A DNA stretch of 64,000 nucleotides. Origin: Clostridia bacterium (GTDB lineage Bacteria; Bacillota; Clostridia; Lachnospirales; Lachnospiraceae). The notes under the pieces are model-generated. The model worked only from the letters and a program-made list of their open reading frames with translations, ran no database searches and was not told the origin of the DNA. Of this stretch, positions 44,818 to 53,445 are shown one piece after another (position 1 is the stretch's first letter; each line of letters opens with the position of its first letter). The DNA lies in contig QKJQ01000016.1 of assembly GCA_003249225.1 (NCBI GenBank), positions 1 to 64,000 on the forward strand, in the 5' to 3' direction. Position numbers and translations under genes: made by a program.

Positions 44818-44963
44818 TTGACTTTCAACATATAAAATAGTGGTTTTATATTGTGAAAGGAATGAAGTAAGAAAATATTGAGTAAAGATAAACAGCAAAG
44901 CTTTCAAAGTCACGAAGACTGTTATCTGCCAGAAGGCAGGTTTGTTTTTGTGGCTTTTTTGTT
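44818..44963 (+). promoter_or_regulatory. larB leader with inverted repeat and terminator-like hairpins
   Basis: A perfect inverted repeat, ATATAAAA (44830-44837) and TTTTATAT (44844-44851), lies 12 bases after the start of a TTGACT box; it may be an operator. Downstream, CTGCC-AGAA-GGCAG (44926-44939) is followed by a T-rich run. An outer stem AAAGTCAC (44906-44913)/GTGGCTTT (44950-44957) ends in TTTTTT. These could end the MFS transcript or attenuate larB. Left of them (44762-44798) are weak stems AACCGG/CCGGTT and AATGC/GCATT. No NiCo riboswitch core was recognised. Confidence 0.4.
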
Positions 44964-45018
44964 GCCATAACATTGCTTTGCAAACAACAGAAGAACAGGA
45001 AAAAAGATAGGAGTAACG

Positions 45019-45768
45019 ATGGAAACAAGAGAAATTCTGGAACAATTAAAAAATGGAGAAATAACCATTGAAACGGCAGAAAAATTCTTTAAAAAAGAGC
45101 CGTATCGAGAACTTGGATTTGCCAAGCTTGATTCACACAGGGAAATTCGCTCAGGATTTCCGGAAGTGGTGTTTAGCAGTGGAAAGACGGATGAACATTT
45201 TGCTGATATTGTCATGAAACTTTATGAACACGATGGTGAAGTTCTGGCTACCAGAGCATCACAGCATCAGTTTGAGCTTGTAAAAGACAAGCTTCCAGGG
45301 GTTGTTTATGATCCGGTATCAAGAATAGTAAAGGTTGAGAAGCCGGGAAAAAGTCAGGTAGGAAAGATTGCCGTTTGTACGGCAGGAACTGCTGATATAC
45401 CGGTTGCAGAGGAAGCAGCGCAAACGGCAGAATACTTTGGAAGTGCGGTTGATCGTTTGTATGATGTCGGTGTTAGTGGTCTGCATCGGTTATTATCAAA
45501 TATTGATACCATTCAATCTGCGAACTGTGTCATTACAGTTGCCGGGATGGAAGGCGCACTGGCCAGCGTTATCGGTGGGCTGGTCGATAAACCTGTCATA
45601 GCTGTACCGACTTCAGTAGGATATGGAGCAAATTTAAACGGTCTCGCGGCATTGCTGACCATGATCAATTCGTGTGCTAATGGGATTTCCGTCGTTAACA
45701 TCGACAATGGATATGGAGCAGGGTATATAGCAACGCAAATAAACAGACTTTGTGTTAAGAAAGGGTAA
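45019..45768 (+). CDS. larB: Nickel-pincer cofactor biosynthesis protein LarB
   Basis: Protein of 249 residues. LarB carboxylates and hydrolyses nicotinic acid adenine dinucleotide, the first step of the nickel-pincer nucleotide made for lactate racemase. The C-terminal half resembles PurE-type carboxylases: T-A-G-T-A-D-I-P-V-A-E-E-A (about 120) and V-A-G-M-E-G-A-L-A-S-V-I-G-G (about 175-188), then P-T-S-V-G-Y-G (about 200). ATG 45019 follows AGGAG. It is the first of three lar genes, 11 bases before larC. Confidence 0.92.
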   Translation: METREILEQLKNGEITIETAEKFFKKEPYRELGFAKLDSHREIRSGFPEVVFSSGKTDEHFADIVMKLYEHDGEVLATRASQHQFELVKDKLPGVVYDPVSRIVKVEKPGKSQVGKIAVCTAGTADIPVAEEAAQTAEYFGSAVDRLYDVGVSGLHRLLSNIDTIQSANCVITVAGMEGALASVIGGLVDKPVIAVPTSVGYGANLNGLAALLTMINSCANGISVVNIDNGYGAGYIATQINRLCVKKG

Positions 45769-45779
45769 TTGGCTGATAA

Positions 45780-47252
45780 ATGAAAGAGTTATATTTAGAA
45801 TGTTTTTCTGGAATCAGTGGGGATATGTTCGTTGCATCTCTCCTTGATCTTGGAGCTGACAAAGATGTTTTACAATCGGTACTCGATACCATTCCGATAC
45901 AAGGATTCAAGATTAAAATCACAGAGGTGAAAAAAGCAGGTCTATTAATGTGTGATTTTGATGTGGTTCTGGACAAAGAATATGAAAACCATGATCATGA
46001 TATGGAATATCTGATGGGGAGCAATGAAAGCGACAAGAAAGAACAGCAGGAACAGACACACTCCCACAGTTATATGCATGAGCATGGAATTGAACACGAA
46101 CATAATCATGGAATTGAACACGAACATAACCACGGAAATGAACATGAACATAATCATGGAAATGAACATGAACATAATCATGGAAATGATCACGAACATA
46201 ACCATGAAAATGACCACAATCATAATCATGGAAATGATCACGAACATAATCATGACCATCATGACCACGCTGGCCACGAGCATCGTGGCATGGCAGAGGT
46301 TCTGGATATCCTTGAACATACAAGGATGACCAGGAATGCCAGAAATATAGCAGTGAGAGTCTTTACCATCCTTGGGGAAGCAGAAGCAAAAGCACACGGA
46401 ACAACGCTGGAGCAGGTGCATTTTCATGAAGTTGGTGCAATCGATTCTATTGTAGATATTGTGGCAGCAGCAGTGTGCCTGGATAATCTGAATGTGAGTG
46501 AAGTCTGTCTGCCTGTACTTTATGAAGGACAGGGAAAGATTCGATGTCAGCACGGGCTGCTCCCGGTTCCGGTTCCGGCGGTTGCCAACATTGTGGCGGC
46601 CAATGATCTTACACTTCATATTATTGATATGCAGAGCGAGCTGGTCACTCCGACCGGAGCAGCCATTGCTGCAGCGATTCGTACAAAAGATACCCTGCCG
46701 GCTGCATTTAAGATCAAAAAAATAGGGATTGGTGCAGGAAAGAGAAAGTATGAAAATCCAAGCTTTCTGCGTGCCATGCTGATAGAAACAGAAACAAAAT
46801 CTACGTATCCGACAGATTTGATCTATAAACTGGAGAGCAACATTGATGACTGCACTGGAGAGAATTTCGGATATGTTATGGAACTTCTTTTACAGGCTGG
46901 TGCCCGTGATGTGAATTATACTCCGGTGTTCATGAAAAAGAACAGACCGGCATATCAGTTAAATGTTATCTGTACCAAAGAAGACATTGAGAAACTGGAA
47001 GATATTATTTTCCGTGAAACGACTACCATTGGAATTCGAAGGATCCCCTGCACCAGAAGTATTCTGAAACGTGAAGTAAGAGAGGTTGAGACTTCTCTTG
47101 GAATGGTAAAAGTAAAAGTGTGCGAGCAGGAGAATGAGACAAAAATCTACCCGGAGTACGAAAGTGTAGTTTCGCTTTGCCGTCTGACAAAAAAATCATT
47201 CCGTGAAGTATTTCAATTAATAGAAAGAGAATGTTATGGAAAAATTAAATGA
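45780..47252 (+). CDS. larC: Nickel-insertion protein LarC with a large histidine-rich insert
   Basis: Protein of 490 residues. E-C-F-S-G-I-S-G-D-M-F (8-18) is the LarC N-terminal signature; H-F-H-E-V-G-A-I-D-S-I-V-D (about 215-227) is the central motif, and S-N-I-D-D-C-T-G-E (about 354-362) begins the C-terminal domain. LarC inserts Ni into the cofactor in a CTP-dependent reaction. Residues about 93-169 form a His-rich insert of roughly 30 His built on H-E-H-N-H-G-N heptads, likely nickel storage. Some lactobacilli need a ribosomal frameshift to fuse LarC1 and LarC2; here one continuous frame encodes both. It overlaps larE by 17 bases. Confidence 0.93.
   Translation: MKELYLECFSGISGDMFVASLLDLGADKDVLQSVLDTIPIQGFKIKITEVKKAGLLMCDFDVVLDKEYENHDHDMEYLMGSNESDKKEQQEQTHSHSYMHEHGIEHEHNHGIEHEHNHGNEHEHNHGNEHEHNHGNDHEHNHENDHNHNHGNDHEHNHDHHDHAGHEHRGMAEVLDILEHTRMTRNARNIAVRVFTILGEAEAKAHGTTLEQVHFHEVGAIDSIVDIVAAAVCLDNLNVSEVCLPVLYEGQGKIRCQHGLLPVPVPAVANIVAANDLTLHIIDMQSELVTPTGAAIAAAIRTKDTLPAAFKIKKIGIGAGKRKYENPSFLRAMLIETETKSTYPTDLIYKLESNIDDCTGENFGYVMELLLQAGARDVNYTPVFMKKNRPAYQLNVICTKEDIEKLEDIIFRETTTIGIRRIPCTRSILKREVREVETSLGMVKVKVCEQENETKIYPEYESVVSLCRLTKKSFREVFQLIERECYGKIK
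46056..46285 (+). repeat. 21-bp tandem repeats encoding the His-rich insert of LarC
   Basis: A 21-bp unit encoding H-E-H-N-H-G-N-like heptads is repeated about seven times with small changes. Some neighbouring units differ by only one or two bases, indicating recent duplication. Antisense reading frames through it are artefacts of composition. Confidence 0.85.
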
Positions 47253-48069
47253 GAAAAAGCAGGTACTGTATGACCTGTTACTGCAATATACAGACGAAGA
47301 CTGTATTGTTGCCTTTTCCGGCGGCGTTGACAGTACACTTCTTTTGAAAGCCGCATGTGAACAGGCAAGTAAGAATCAAACGAAAGTATATGCATTTACG
47401 ATACACACAGCACTGCATCCGATGAAAGAACTTGAACTCACAAAAAAACTGGCAGCTGAAATCGGAGCGGAACACAGAGTTCTATATGTTGATGAATTAA
47501 AAGAAGCTGGAATTGAGAATAATCCAATCGATCGCTGCTATCTGTGCAAAAAATATATGTTTGGACGATTACTGCAAGAAGCCAAAAACCTTGGGATCAT
47601 GAATATACTCGAAGGAACAAATCTGGATGACACAAAAGCTTACCGGCCTGGTATCCGTGCCCTTAAGGAACTGAGCATAATCAGTCCCCTCATGATGGCA
47701 GAATTAAGCAAAACAGAGGTCAGAGCACTCGCTGCAGAATTAAATATTGCGGTACATGACAAACCCGCTGCACCCTGCATGGCGACACGATTTCCTTACA
47801 ACACCAAGCTTGATTATGGTAAAATGCAAAAGGCAGAGCAGATCGAGGATTTCATTAAAGAGCTGGGATTTTATAATGTACGGGCCAGAATTCATGATAT
47901 GCTTGTCAGAATCGAAGTTGATAAAGAAGATATTGAAAAGCTGCTAAGCGATAAGGATAAAGTAATATTCCTGACAAAACAGCTTGGGTTTGATTACTGC
48001 AGCATTGACTTGGAAGGCTTTCGGTCAGGCAGTCAGGATATACGAATTCTCTCCATTGCAGAGAATTGA
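47236..48069 (+). CDS. larE: Sulfur-transfer protein LarE with three cysteines
   Basis: PP-loop protein of 277 residues. S-G-G-V-D-S (28-33) binds ATP. LarE adenylates the pincer precursor and supplies its two sulfurs. Besides the Cys in A-P-C-M-A-T (Cys181), the position used sacrificially in lactobacilli, C-Y-L-C at 101-104 is present. Three such cysteines are known to bind a [4Fe-4S] cluster in some LarE proteins, making them catalytic rather than sacrificial; this assignment is inference. It starts within larC. No larA (racemase) follows. Confidence 0.9.
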   Translation: MEKLNEKKQVLYDLLLQYTDEDCIVAFSGGVDSTLLLKAACEQASKNQTKVYAFTIHTALHPMKELELTKKLAAEIGAEHRVLYVDELKEAGIENNPIDRCYLCKKYMFGRLLQEAKNLGIMNILEGTNLDDTKAYRPGIRALKELSIISPLMMAELSKTEVRALAAELNIAVHDKPAAPCMATRFPYNTKLDYGKMQKAEQIEDFIKELGFYNVRARIHDMLVRIEVDKEDIEKLLSDKDKVIFLTKQLGFDYCSIDLEGFRSGSQDIRILSIAEN

Positions 48070-48129
48070 TAAAACATAGTGCAAAGCAGAGTAGGAAAGA
48101 ACCGGAAAGAGTGGCTCTTTCAAAACCGG

Positions 48130-48219
48130 TGCGTGACACACGGCTCCATGCTCGTGCAAACTTGTTATACACAGTAAGCAGTGCAAGTGTAAGGAGAAAA
48201 TGAAATAAAAATGAAATAA
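48130..48219 (+). repeat. Leader hairpin element, copy E, followed by two-codon frames
   Basis: The GC-rich 5' part (GTGCGTGACACACGG near 48129-48143) and GCTCGTGCAAACTTGTTA match copy D. The stem is TACAC (48168-48172)/GTGTA (48187-48191), then AGGAG and ATG-AAA-TAA at 48200-48208, repeated at 48211-48219. No long gene follows directly. The stem differs from copies A, C and D but still pairs. Confidence 0.5.
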
Positions 48220-48240
48220 AAATAAAATTTTAAAACTGGA

Positions 48241-48283
48241 TTGACAAATAAGCTAACGGAGTATATTATTAACACCGTTAGCT
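48241..48283 (+). promoter_or_regulatory. marR promoter with autoregulatory-type operator
   Basis: TTGACA (48241-48246), 17 bp, TATTAT (48264-48269). A perfect inverted repeat AGCTAACGG (48251-48259) and CCGTTAGCT (48275-48283) straddles the -10 box. This placement is typical of MarR-family self-repression, and the MarR gene starts at 48321. Confidence 0.82.
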
Positions 48284-48320
48284 ATTTTGATGTATTAATT
48301 ATATTCAGGAAGGTGATGAT

Positions 48321-48752
48321 ATGGATTATACAGACTTAGCCCGTGAGTTACTGGCTTCAATGAATCAGCTCCGCAAAAAGAATATGCAGAAGAAAATCAC
48401 TGACTCCATGCATGGTGAGCCAATCGTTCTTTTCTATATTGCTAAGTGTGAAGGGGATGTTATACCAAGTGAGATCAGTAATGAGATGGGAATCAGTACA
48501 GCGCGTGTGGCAGCTACGCTGAATAGTCTTGAGAGCAAAGGAATGATCACAAGAAAGATCGATAAGAATGACAGAAGAAGGATTCTTGTTGAACTGACCA
48601 GAGCAGGACAGGAAAGAGTGGATGAGCATGGAAAGAAGATGCTGGAGAACATGAAAGGTATTCTTGATTATCTTGGTGAACAGGATGCATCAGAGTTCGT
48701 CAGAATATTAAAAAGACTTGCAGACAAGCCGGCAGAAGAATGTAACATGTAA
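48321..48752 (+). CDS. MarR-family transcriptional regulator
   Basis: Regulator of 143 residues with a winged helix-turn-helix at about 45-105: I-S-N-E-M-G-I-S-T-A-R-V-A-A-T-L-N-S-L-E is the recognition region, and the wing holds R-K-I-D-K-N-D-R-R-R-I-L-V-E-L-T, the conserved D-R-R motif. Terminal helices form the dimer. It precedes two ABC exporter subunits by 204 bases. It most likely represses them and itself through the dyad at 48251-48283 until a toxic compound binds. Confidence 0.9.
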   Translation: MDYTDLARELLASMNQLRKKNMQKKITDSMHGEPIVLFYIAKCEGDVIPSEISNEMGISTARVAATLNSLESKGMITRKIDKNDRRRILVELTRAGQERVDEHGKKMLENMKGILDYLGEQDASEFVRILKRLADKPAEECNM

Positions 48753-48956
48753 CGTGCAGTCAGGTTGAGAGATGACTGCATATATTGGGGATAATACTTA
48801 ATAGTGTTAGAAGATAACATTGTTAATTAAAATTAATATTTCATTAGAAATGTTCTTATCAAAAATTAATTTTACGAATCACGTAAATATGCTAATAATA
48901 AGAGTTGGCATAATTTGTGAAAGCAGATGAAAAAATTCTGCATAAGGAGGAATTGA

Positions 48957-50717
48957 ATGATTAAGATTTTAAAACGCCTGAAAGCAATCGAATGGCTTCA
49001 GGTATTCGTAAGTATTGTTTTTATCGTATCACAGGTCTGGCTTGACCTTAGACTTCCGGATTATATGTCGGAGATAACAACACTGACACAGACAAGTGGA
49101 AGTAAGATGAGTGATATATGGTTAGCAGGAGGGAAGATGCTCCTGTGTGCTCTGGGAAGTTTTGCAGCAGCTGTAATTGTAGGATTTTTTGCTTCAAGAA
49201 TTGCCGCTTCTTTATCAAAAAGACTGCGAAGTGATCTTTTTGCAAAAGTTGATTCGTTTTCCATGGAAGAAATGAATCACTTTTCCACCGCAAGTTTGAT
49301 CACACGTTCTACCAATGACATTACACAGGTACAGATGCTGATTACATTAGGGCTTCAAATGATGATCAAAGCACCGATCATGGCAGTATGGGCTTTGATC
49401 AAGATAACCGGAAAAGGCATGGAATGGTCTATTGCTACTGGTGTTGCTGTTGTTGTACTGCTTATTACAATCGGACTCATCATGATCCTTGTTGTACCAA
49501 AGTTCAAAAAAATGCAGATACTGACTGATAACATAAACCGTGTTACAAGAGAGAATCTTGCAGGTCTGCGAGTTGTACGTGCATACAATGCAGAAGATTA
49601 TCAGGAAACAAAGTTTGAAAAGGCAAATGCTGACCTTACTTCCACACAGCTTTTTACGAACCGTGGAATGGCAGTTATGATGCCAATGATGTCAACCTTG
49701 ATGAGTGGTATGTCGTTAGCCATTTACTGGATTGGAGCGTACTTGATCGATGAGGCAGCCGCAATGGACAGACTTGGAATTTTTTCCAACATGGTCGTGT
49801 TCTCTTCGTATTCAGTACAGGTCATCATGTCCTTTATGATGTTGGTTATGATTTTCTTTCTTCTTCCCCGTGCTTCAGTTTCTGCAAAACGTATCAATGA
49901 AGTTCTGCAGACAGTTCCGACTATAATAAATGGAAAAGTAAAAGATGGAGTAAAAGGTAAAAAAGGTGAAATTGAATTTCGCCATGTAAGCTTCCAGTAT
50001 CCCGGTGCAGCAGAGTATGTACTTGATGACATCAGCTTTACGGCAAAAGAAGGCGAGACGGTTGCCTTTATTGGATCGACCGGAAGCGGTAAGAGCACAT
50101 TGATCAATCTGATACCAAGATTCTATGATGCAACAGCCGGTGAAATCTTAGTAGATGGCTGTAATGTTAAAGATTATGATCAGGAAATCCTCCATAATAA
50201 GATCGGCTATGTTCCACAAAAGGCAGTATTGTTCCGTGGTACCGTCGAAAGTAATGTAGGATATGGTGATAATGGAGATAAAAAGGCAGAGTTGGAAGAT
50301 ATAAAAACAGCGGTTCGAATCGCACAGGGTGCAGAATTTGTTGAAAAGATGGATAAGACCTATGAATCAGACATATCTCAGGGTGGAACCAACGTATCCG
50401 GTGGACAAAAGCAACGTCTTGCCATTGCCCGAGCCGTTTGCAGAAAACCTGAAGTATATATATTTGATGACAGTTTTTCCGCACTTGATTATAAGACAGA
50501 CAGAGTCCTTCGTTCTGCTTTGAAAAAAGAAACCGCTGGAGTAACCAGTCTTATTGTTGCACAGAGAATTGGAACTATCATAGATGCCGATCGTATCATT
50601 GTTCTTGATAATGGTAAGATGGTAGGTATGGGAACGCATAAGGAACTCCTAAAGAGCTGTGATGTTTACAAAGAGATTGCTCTGTCCCAGCTTAGTGAAG
50701 AAGAGCTGGCAGTTTAA
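48957..50717 (+). CDS. Heterodimeric ABC exporter subunit with degenerate nucleotide site
   Basis: Half-transporter of 586 residues: six-helix membrane domain (about 10-310), ATPase domain (about 340-580). Walker A is G-S-T-G-S-G-K-S (about 373-380) and the signature N-V-S-G-G-Q-K-Q. After Walker B the catalytic Glu is replaced by Asp (I-F-D-D-S-F-S-A-L-D), and the switch His is Gln (A-Q-R-I-G-T-I). These changes mark the non-hydrolysing site in heterodimeric exporters such as BmrCD and TM287/288. ATG 48957 has AAGGAGG. Its partner follows 45 bases later; together they probably export drugs or lipids. Confidence 0.9.
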   Translation: MIKILKRLKAIEWLQVFVSIVFIVSQVWLDLRLPDYMSEITTLTQTSGSKMSDIWLAGGKMLLCALGSFAAAVIVGFFASRIAASLSKRLRSDLFAKVDSFSMEEMNHFSTASLITRSTNDITQVQMLITLGLQMMIKAPIMAVWALIKITGKGMEWSIATGVAVVVLLITIGLIMILVVPKFKKMQILTDNINRVTRENLAGLRVVRAYNAEDYQETKFEKANADLTSTQLFTNRGMAVMMPMMSTLMSGMSLAIYWIGAYLIDEAAAMDRLGIFSNMVVFSSYSVQVIMSFMMLVMIFFLLPRASVSAKRINEVLQTVPTIINGKVKDGVKGKKGEIEFRHVSFQYPGAAEYVLDDISFTAKEGETVAFIGSTGSGKSTLINLIPRFYDATAGEILVDGCNVKDYDQEILHNKIGYVPQKAVLFRGTVESNVGYGDNGDKKAELEDIKTAVRIAQGAEFVEKMDKTYESDISQGGTNVSGGQKQRLAIARAVCRKPEVYIFDDSFSALDYKTDRVLRSALKKETAGVTSLIVAQRIGTIIDADRIIVLDNGKMVGMGTHKELLKSCDVYKEIALSQLSEEELAV

Positions 50718-50762
50718 ACAGAGGGAAGCAAAAAGTATGCACAGCAGAAAGGAATTATATAG

Positions 50763-52613
50763 ATGAGTGAAAATGAAAACAGACCAAGAAGATCGGGTGG
50801 TCCCGGTGGCCCTATGGGTGGTGGACAAGTAATTGAGAAGCCAAAGAATTTTAAGAAAACAATGGGAAAACTGATTCAATATTGTAAACGTTACCTTGCA
50901 CCAATTACCATAGCTCTTGTGGCTGCTGCTTCCGCAACGGTAATGCAGATCATCGGACCGAATAAATTAAAAGAGCTGACACAGGAAGTTATGAAAGGCC
51001 TTCCGGCTATGGTAAACGGAAGTCCAATTGCCGGTACGATTGATATGGATGCGATTGTAAAGATTGCCTGGACATTGATGATTTTATATGTCTCAGCTTT
51101 TGTATTGAATTATTTGCAAAGCTTTCTTATGGCAACGATTACACAGATCATTTCCAAAAAGATGAGAACCGATATTTCGCAGAAGATCAACCGACTTCCG
51201 CTGAAATACTTTGACTCCACCAGTTTTGGTGATGTTCTCAGCCGTGTTACGAATGATGTTGATGCCATTGGTATGACATTGAACCAGAGTTTAGGAACAC
51301 TGATCACATCCATAACCATGCTGGTAGGATCTTTGATCATGATGTTCTACAATAGCTGGATTCTCGCATTAACAGCAATGGGAGCCAGCATGATCGGATT
51401 CGTATTGATGATGACGATCATGAAACATTCGCAGAAATATTTCAAACAGCAGCAAAAAGGTCTTGGTGATATCAATGGTCACATTGAAGAAGTATACACA
51501 GGACACAATGTTGTTAAAGTTTATAATGGAAGCAAAGAAGCAAAAGCTACATTCGAAGAAATTAATGAAGATTTGTATAAAAGTGCCTGGAAATCACAGT
51601 TCTTATCAGGACTTATGATGCCGGTCATGGGCTTTATCGGTAACTTTGGTTATGTTGCTGTATGTGTTGTCGGTGCAGTCCTTGCAGTAAATGGAACAAT
51701 CTCCTTTGCTGTCATCATTGCCTTTATGATTTATATCCGTTTGTTCACACAGCCATTATCACAGATCGCACAGGCAATGAATAACCTGCAGAGAACCGCC
51801 GCAGCCGGCGAACGTGTCTTTGAATTCCTGGAAGAAGAGGAATTAGAAGATGAGACCAATAAAGTAAAGAAGCTTACAAAGGTCAAAGGTGATATCGAGT
51901 TTAAGAATGTAAAATTTGGCTACACCAAAGAGAAACCAGTTATTCATAACTTCTCCGCCAGTGTAAAATCAGGCGAAAAAGTTGCGATTGTCGGACCTAC
52001 CGGTGCTGGTAAGACAACAATGGTCAATCTGCTCATGAGATTTTATGATCTGGACGGCGGAGAAATCAAGATCGACGGCGTACCAATCCACACCATACCA
52101 AGAGAAAATGTTCATGAACACTTTGGCATGGTACTGCAGGATACCTGGCTTTTTGAAGGAACGATCCGCGATAACATAGTTTACAGCAAAGAAAACATAA
52201 CAGATGAGGAAGTTAAAAATGCATGCAAGACCGTTGGGTTGCATCATTTCATTAAAACACTTCCGGATGGTTATAACACAGTCTTAAATGATAAAGCAAG
52301 TTTATCCGAAGGACAAAAACAGCTGATTACAATTGCCAGAGCAATGATTCAGAATGCTCCGCTGTTAATCCTTGATGAAGCAACAAGTTCTGTTGATACC
52401 AGAACGGAACGTATCGTACAGGCGGCTATGGATCAGCTGATGCAGGGAAGAACTTCTTTTGTAATCGCACATCGTCTTTCCACGATCAAGAATGCAGATC
52501 TTATTCTTGTTATGAAAGATGGCGATATCGTAGAAAGCGGCAGTCATGAAGAATTGCTGGCAGCAGGTGGATTCTACAAAGAGCTTTACAACAGTCAGTT
52601 TGAAGCAGCATAA
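50763..52613 (+). CDS. Heterodimeric ABC exporter subunit with canonical nucleotide site
   Basis: Half-transporter of 616 residues. A Gly/Pro-rich N-terminal tail (G-G-P-G-G-P-M-G-G-G) precedes six helices (about 40-345) and the ATPase domain (about 375-616). Walker A G-P-T-G-A-G-K-T (about 411-418), Walker B I-L-D-E-A-T-S-S-V-D with catalytic Glu, and the A-H-R-L-S-T-I switch His are all intact. Its signature reads L-S-E-G-Q, with Glu in place of the first Gly. It supplies the consensus Walker B and switch residues missing from its partner. Confidence 0.92.
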   Translation: MSENENRPRRSGGPGGPMGGGQVIEKPKNFKKTMGKLIQYCKRYLAPITIALVAAASATVMQIIGPNKLKELTQEVMKGLPAMVNGSPIAGTIDMDAIVKIAWTLMILYVSAFVLNYLQSFLMATITQIISKKMRTDISQKINRLPLKYFDSTSFGDVLSRVTNDVDAIGMTLNQSLGTLITSITMLVGSLIMMFYNSWILALTAMGASMIGFVLMMTIMKHSQKYFKQQQKGLGDINGHIEEVYTGHNVVKVYNGSKEAKATFEEINEDLYKSAWKSQFLSGLMMPVMGFIGNFGYVAVCVVGAVLAVNGTISFAVIIAFMIYIRLFTQPLSQIAQAMNNLQRTAAAGERVFEFLEEEELEDETNKVKKLTKVKGDIEFKNVKFGYTKEKPVIHNFSASVKSGEKVAIVGPTGAGKTTMVNLLMRFYDLDGGEIKIDGVPIHTIPRENVHEHFGMVLQDTWLFEGTIRDNIVYSKENITDEEVKNACKTVGLHHFIKTLPDGYNTVLNDKASLSEGQKQLITIARAMIQNAPLLILDEATSSVDTRTERIVQAAMDQLMQGRTSFVIAHRLSTIKNADLILVMKDGDIVESGSHEELLAAGGFYKELYNSQFEAA

Positions 52614-52633
52614 ACCGAAAAGAGGAAGTTTAC

Positions 52634-53101
52634 ATGGCTTTTGAAAAGGTAAGAACTTATTTTGAACAAGTCGGTCTAGGAGAACGCGTTATTGAACTTG
52701 AAAAATCATCAGCAACGGTAGAACAGGCGGCGGAAGCTATAGGCTGTGCGCCGGAGAGAATCGCAAAGACGATGTCCTTTCTTCTGAATGAAGAGGCAAT
52801 TCTGATTGTGACCGCCGGGGATGCTAAGGTGGATAACAAAAAGTATAAGGAAGAATTCAGTCAAAAAGCAAAGATGATACCCTATGAAGAGGTGGAAACG
52901 TACATCGGTCATGCACCAGGAGGTGTTTGTCCGTTTGCGGTAAAACCAAATATCAATGCTTTTCTTGATGTATCACTGCAGCGGTTTGATAAGGTCTATC
53001 CTGCGGCAGGCAGCAGCAACAGTGCAGTTGAACTTACAATTCCGGAACTGGAGCAGCATGCAGCAAACAGAAAATGGATCGATGTATGTAAAGAGTGGTA
53101 A
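52634..53101 (+). CDS. YbaK/EbsC-family aminoacyl-tRNA deacylase
   Basis: Protein of 155 residues. The opening region V-R-T-Y-F-E-Q-V-G-L, the I-A-K-T-M-S-F (about 43-49), G-D-A-K-V-D-N-K-K (about 61-69) and G-G-V-C-P-F-A (about 96-102) motifs fit the YbaK/ProX-like family, which hydrolyses mischarged tRNAs such as Cys- or Ala-tRNA-Pro. It follows the ABC exporter by 20 bases and ends at a strong terminator, so it closes the marR-ABC operon. ATG 52634 has GAGGAAG upstream. Confidence 0.85.
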   Translation: MAFEKVRTYFEQVGLGERVIELEKSSATVEQAAEAIGCAPERIAKTMSFLLNEEAILIVTAGDAKVDNKKYKEEFSQKAKMIPYEEVETYIGHAPGGVCPFAVKPNINAFLDVSLQRFDKVYPAAGSSNSAVELTIPELEQHAANRKWIDVCKEW

Positions 53102-53105
53102 AATG

Positions 53106-53136
53106 GGGGCTGTGCACGAAAGTGCACAGCCTCTTT
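53106..53136 (+). terminator. Strong terminator of the marR-ABC-ybaK operon
   Basis: GGCTGTGCAC (53108-53117) pairs with GTGCACAGCC (53122-53131) around a GAAA tetraloop, then TCTTTT. Confidence 0.92.
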
Positions 53137-53445
53137 TCATTGGCTCTTATAGTAGCTTTCACTCCTTGCCTTTGTAAGGTACATTAATTGCCAGATTTTA
53201 TTGTATCTATGCTGAATGAATTACAAGCAGGTTTATCTGCTAAAAAAATGTATTTATTATGAACCTATTAAGAATTCATTATAAATCATAGAAATGAGCA
53301 GGTACTTGTTCACAAAATAATAGAAATGTGATAGATTATATTAAAAGAGAATATGTGAACACTTCATTATGAAAATTCAACATGTCTTATGATTTTAATG
53401 TAGTCTGAACAAAAACAGATTAGTTCAGCTCGGAAATGGAGTAAA
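53137..53445. other. AT-rich non-coding stretch
   Basis: No gene or definite structure is seen. GATAGATTATATTAAAAG near 53330 could hold a -10 box for the next gene, but no convincing -35 was found. Confidence 0.4.

Noticed and set aside
44830-44851. NikR operator
   Set aside because: The dyad spacing (6 bp) and sequence do not match the GTATGA-N16-TCATAC NikR site.
46056-46285. CRISPR array
   Set aside because: The 21-bp units are contiguous and in frame within larC, with no unique spacers and no cas genes.
45945-46619. Long antisense frames across larC
   Set aside because: They mirror the low-complexity His repeat and have no ribosome site or conserved features.
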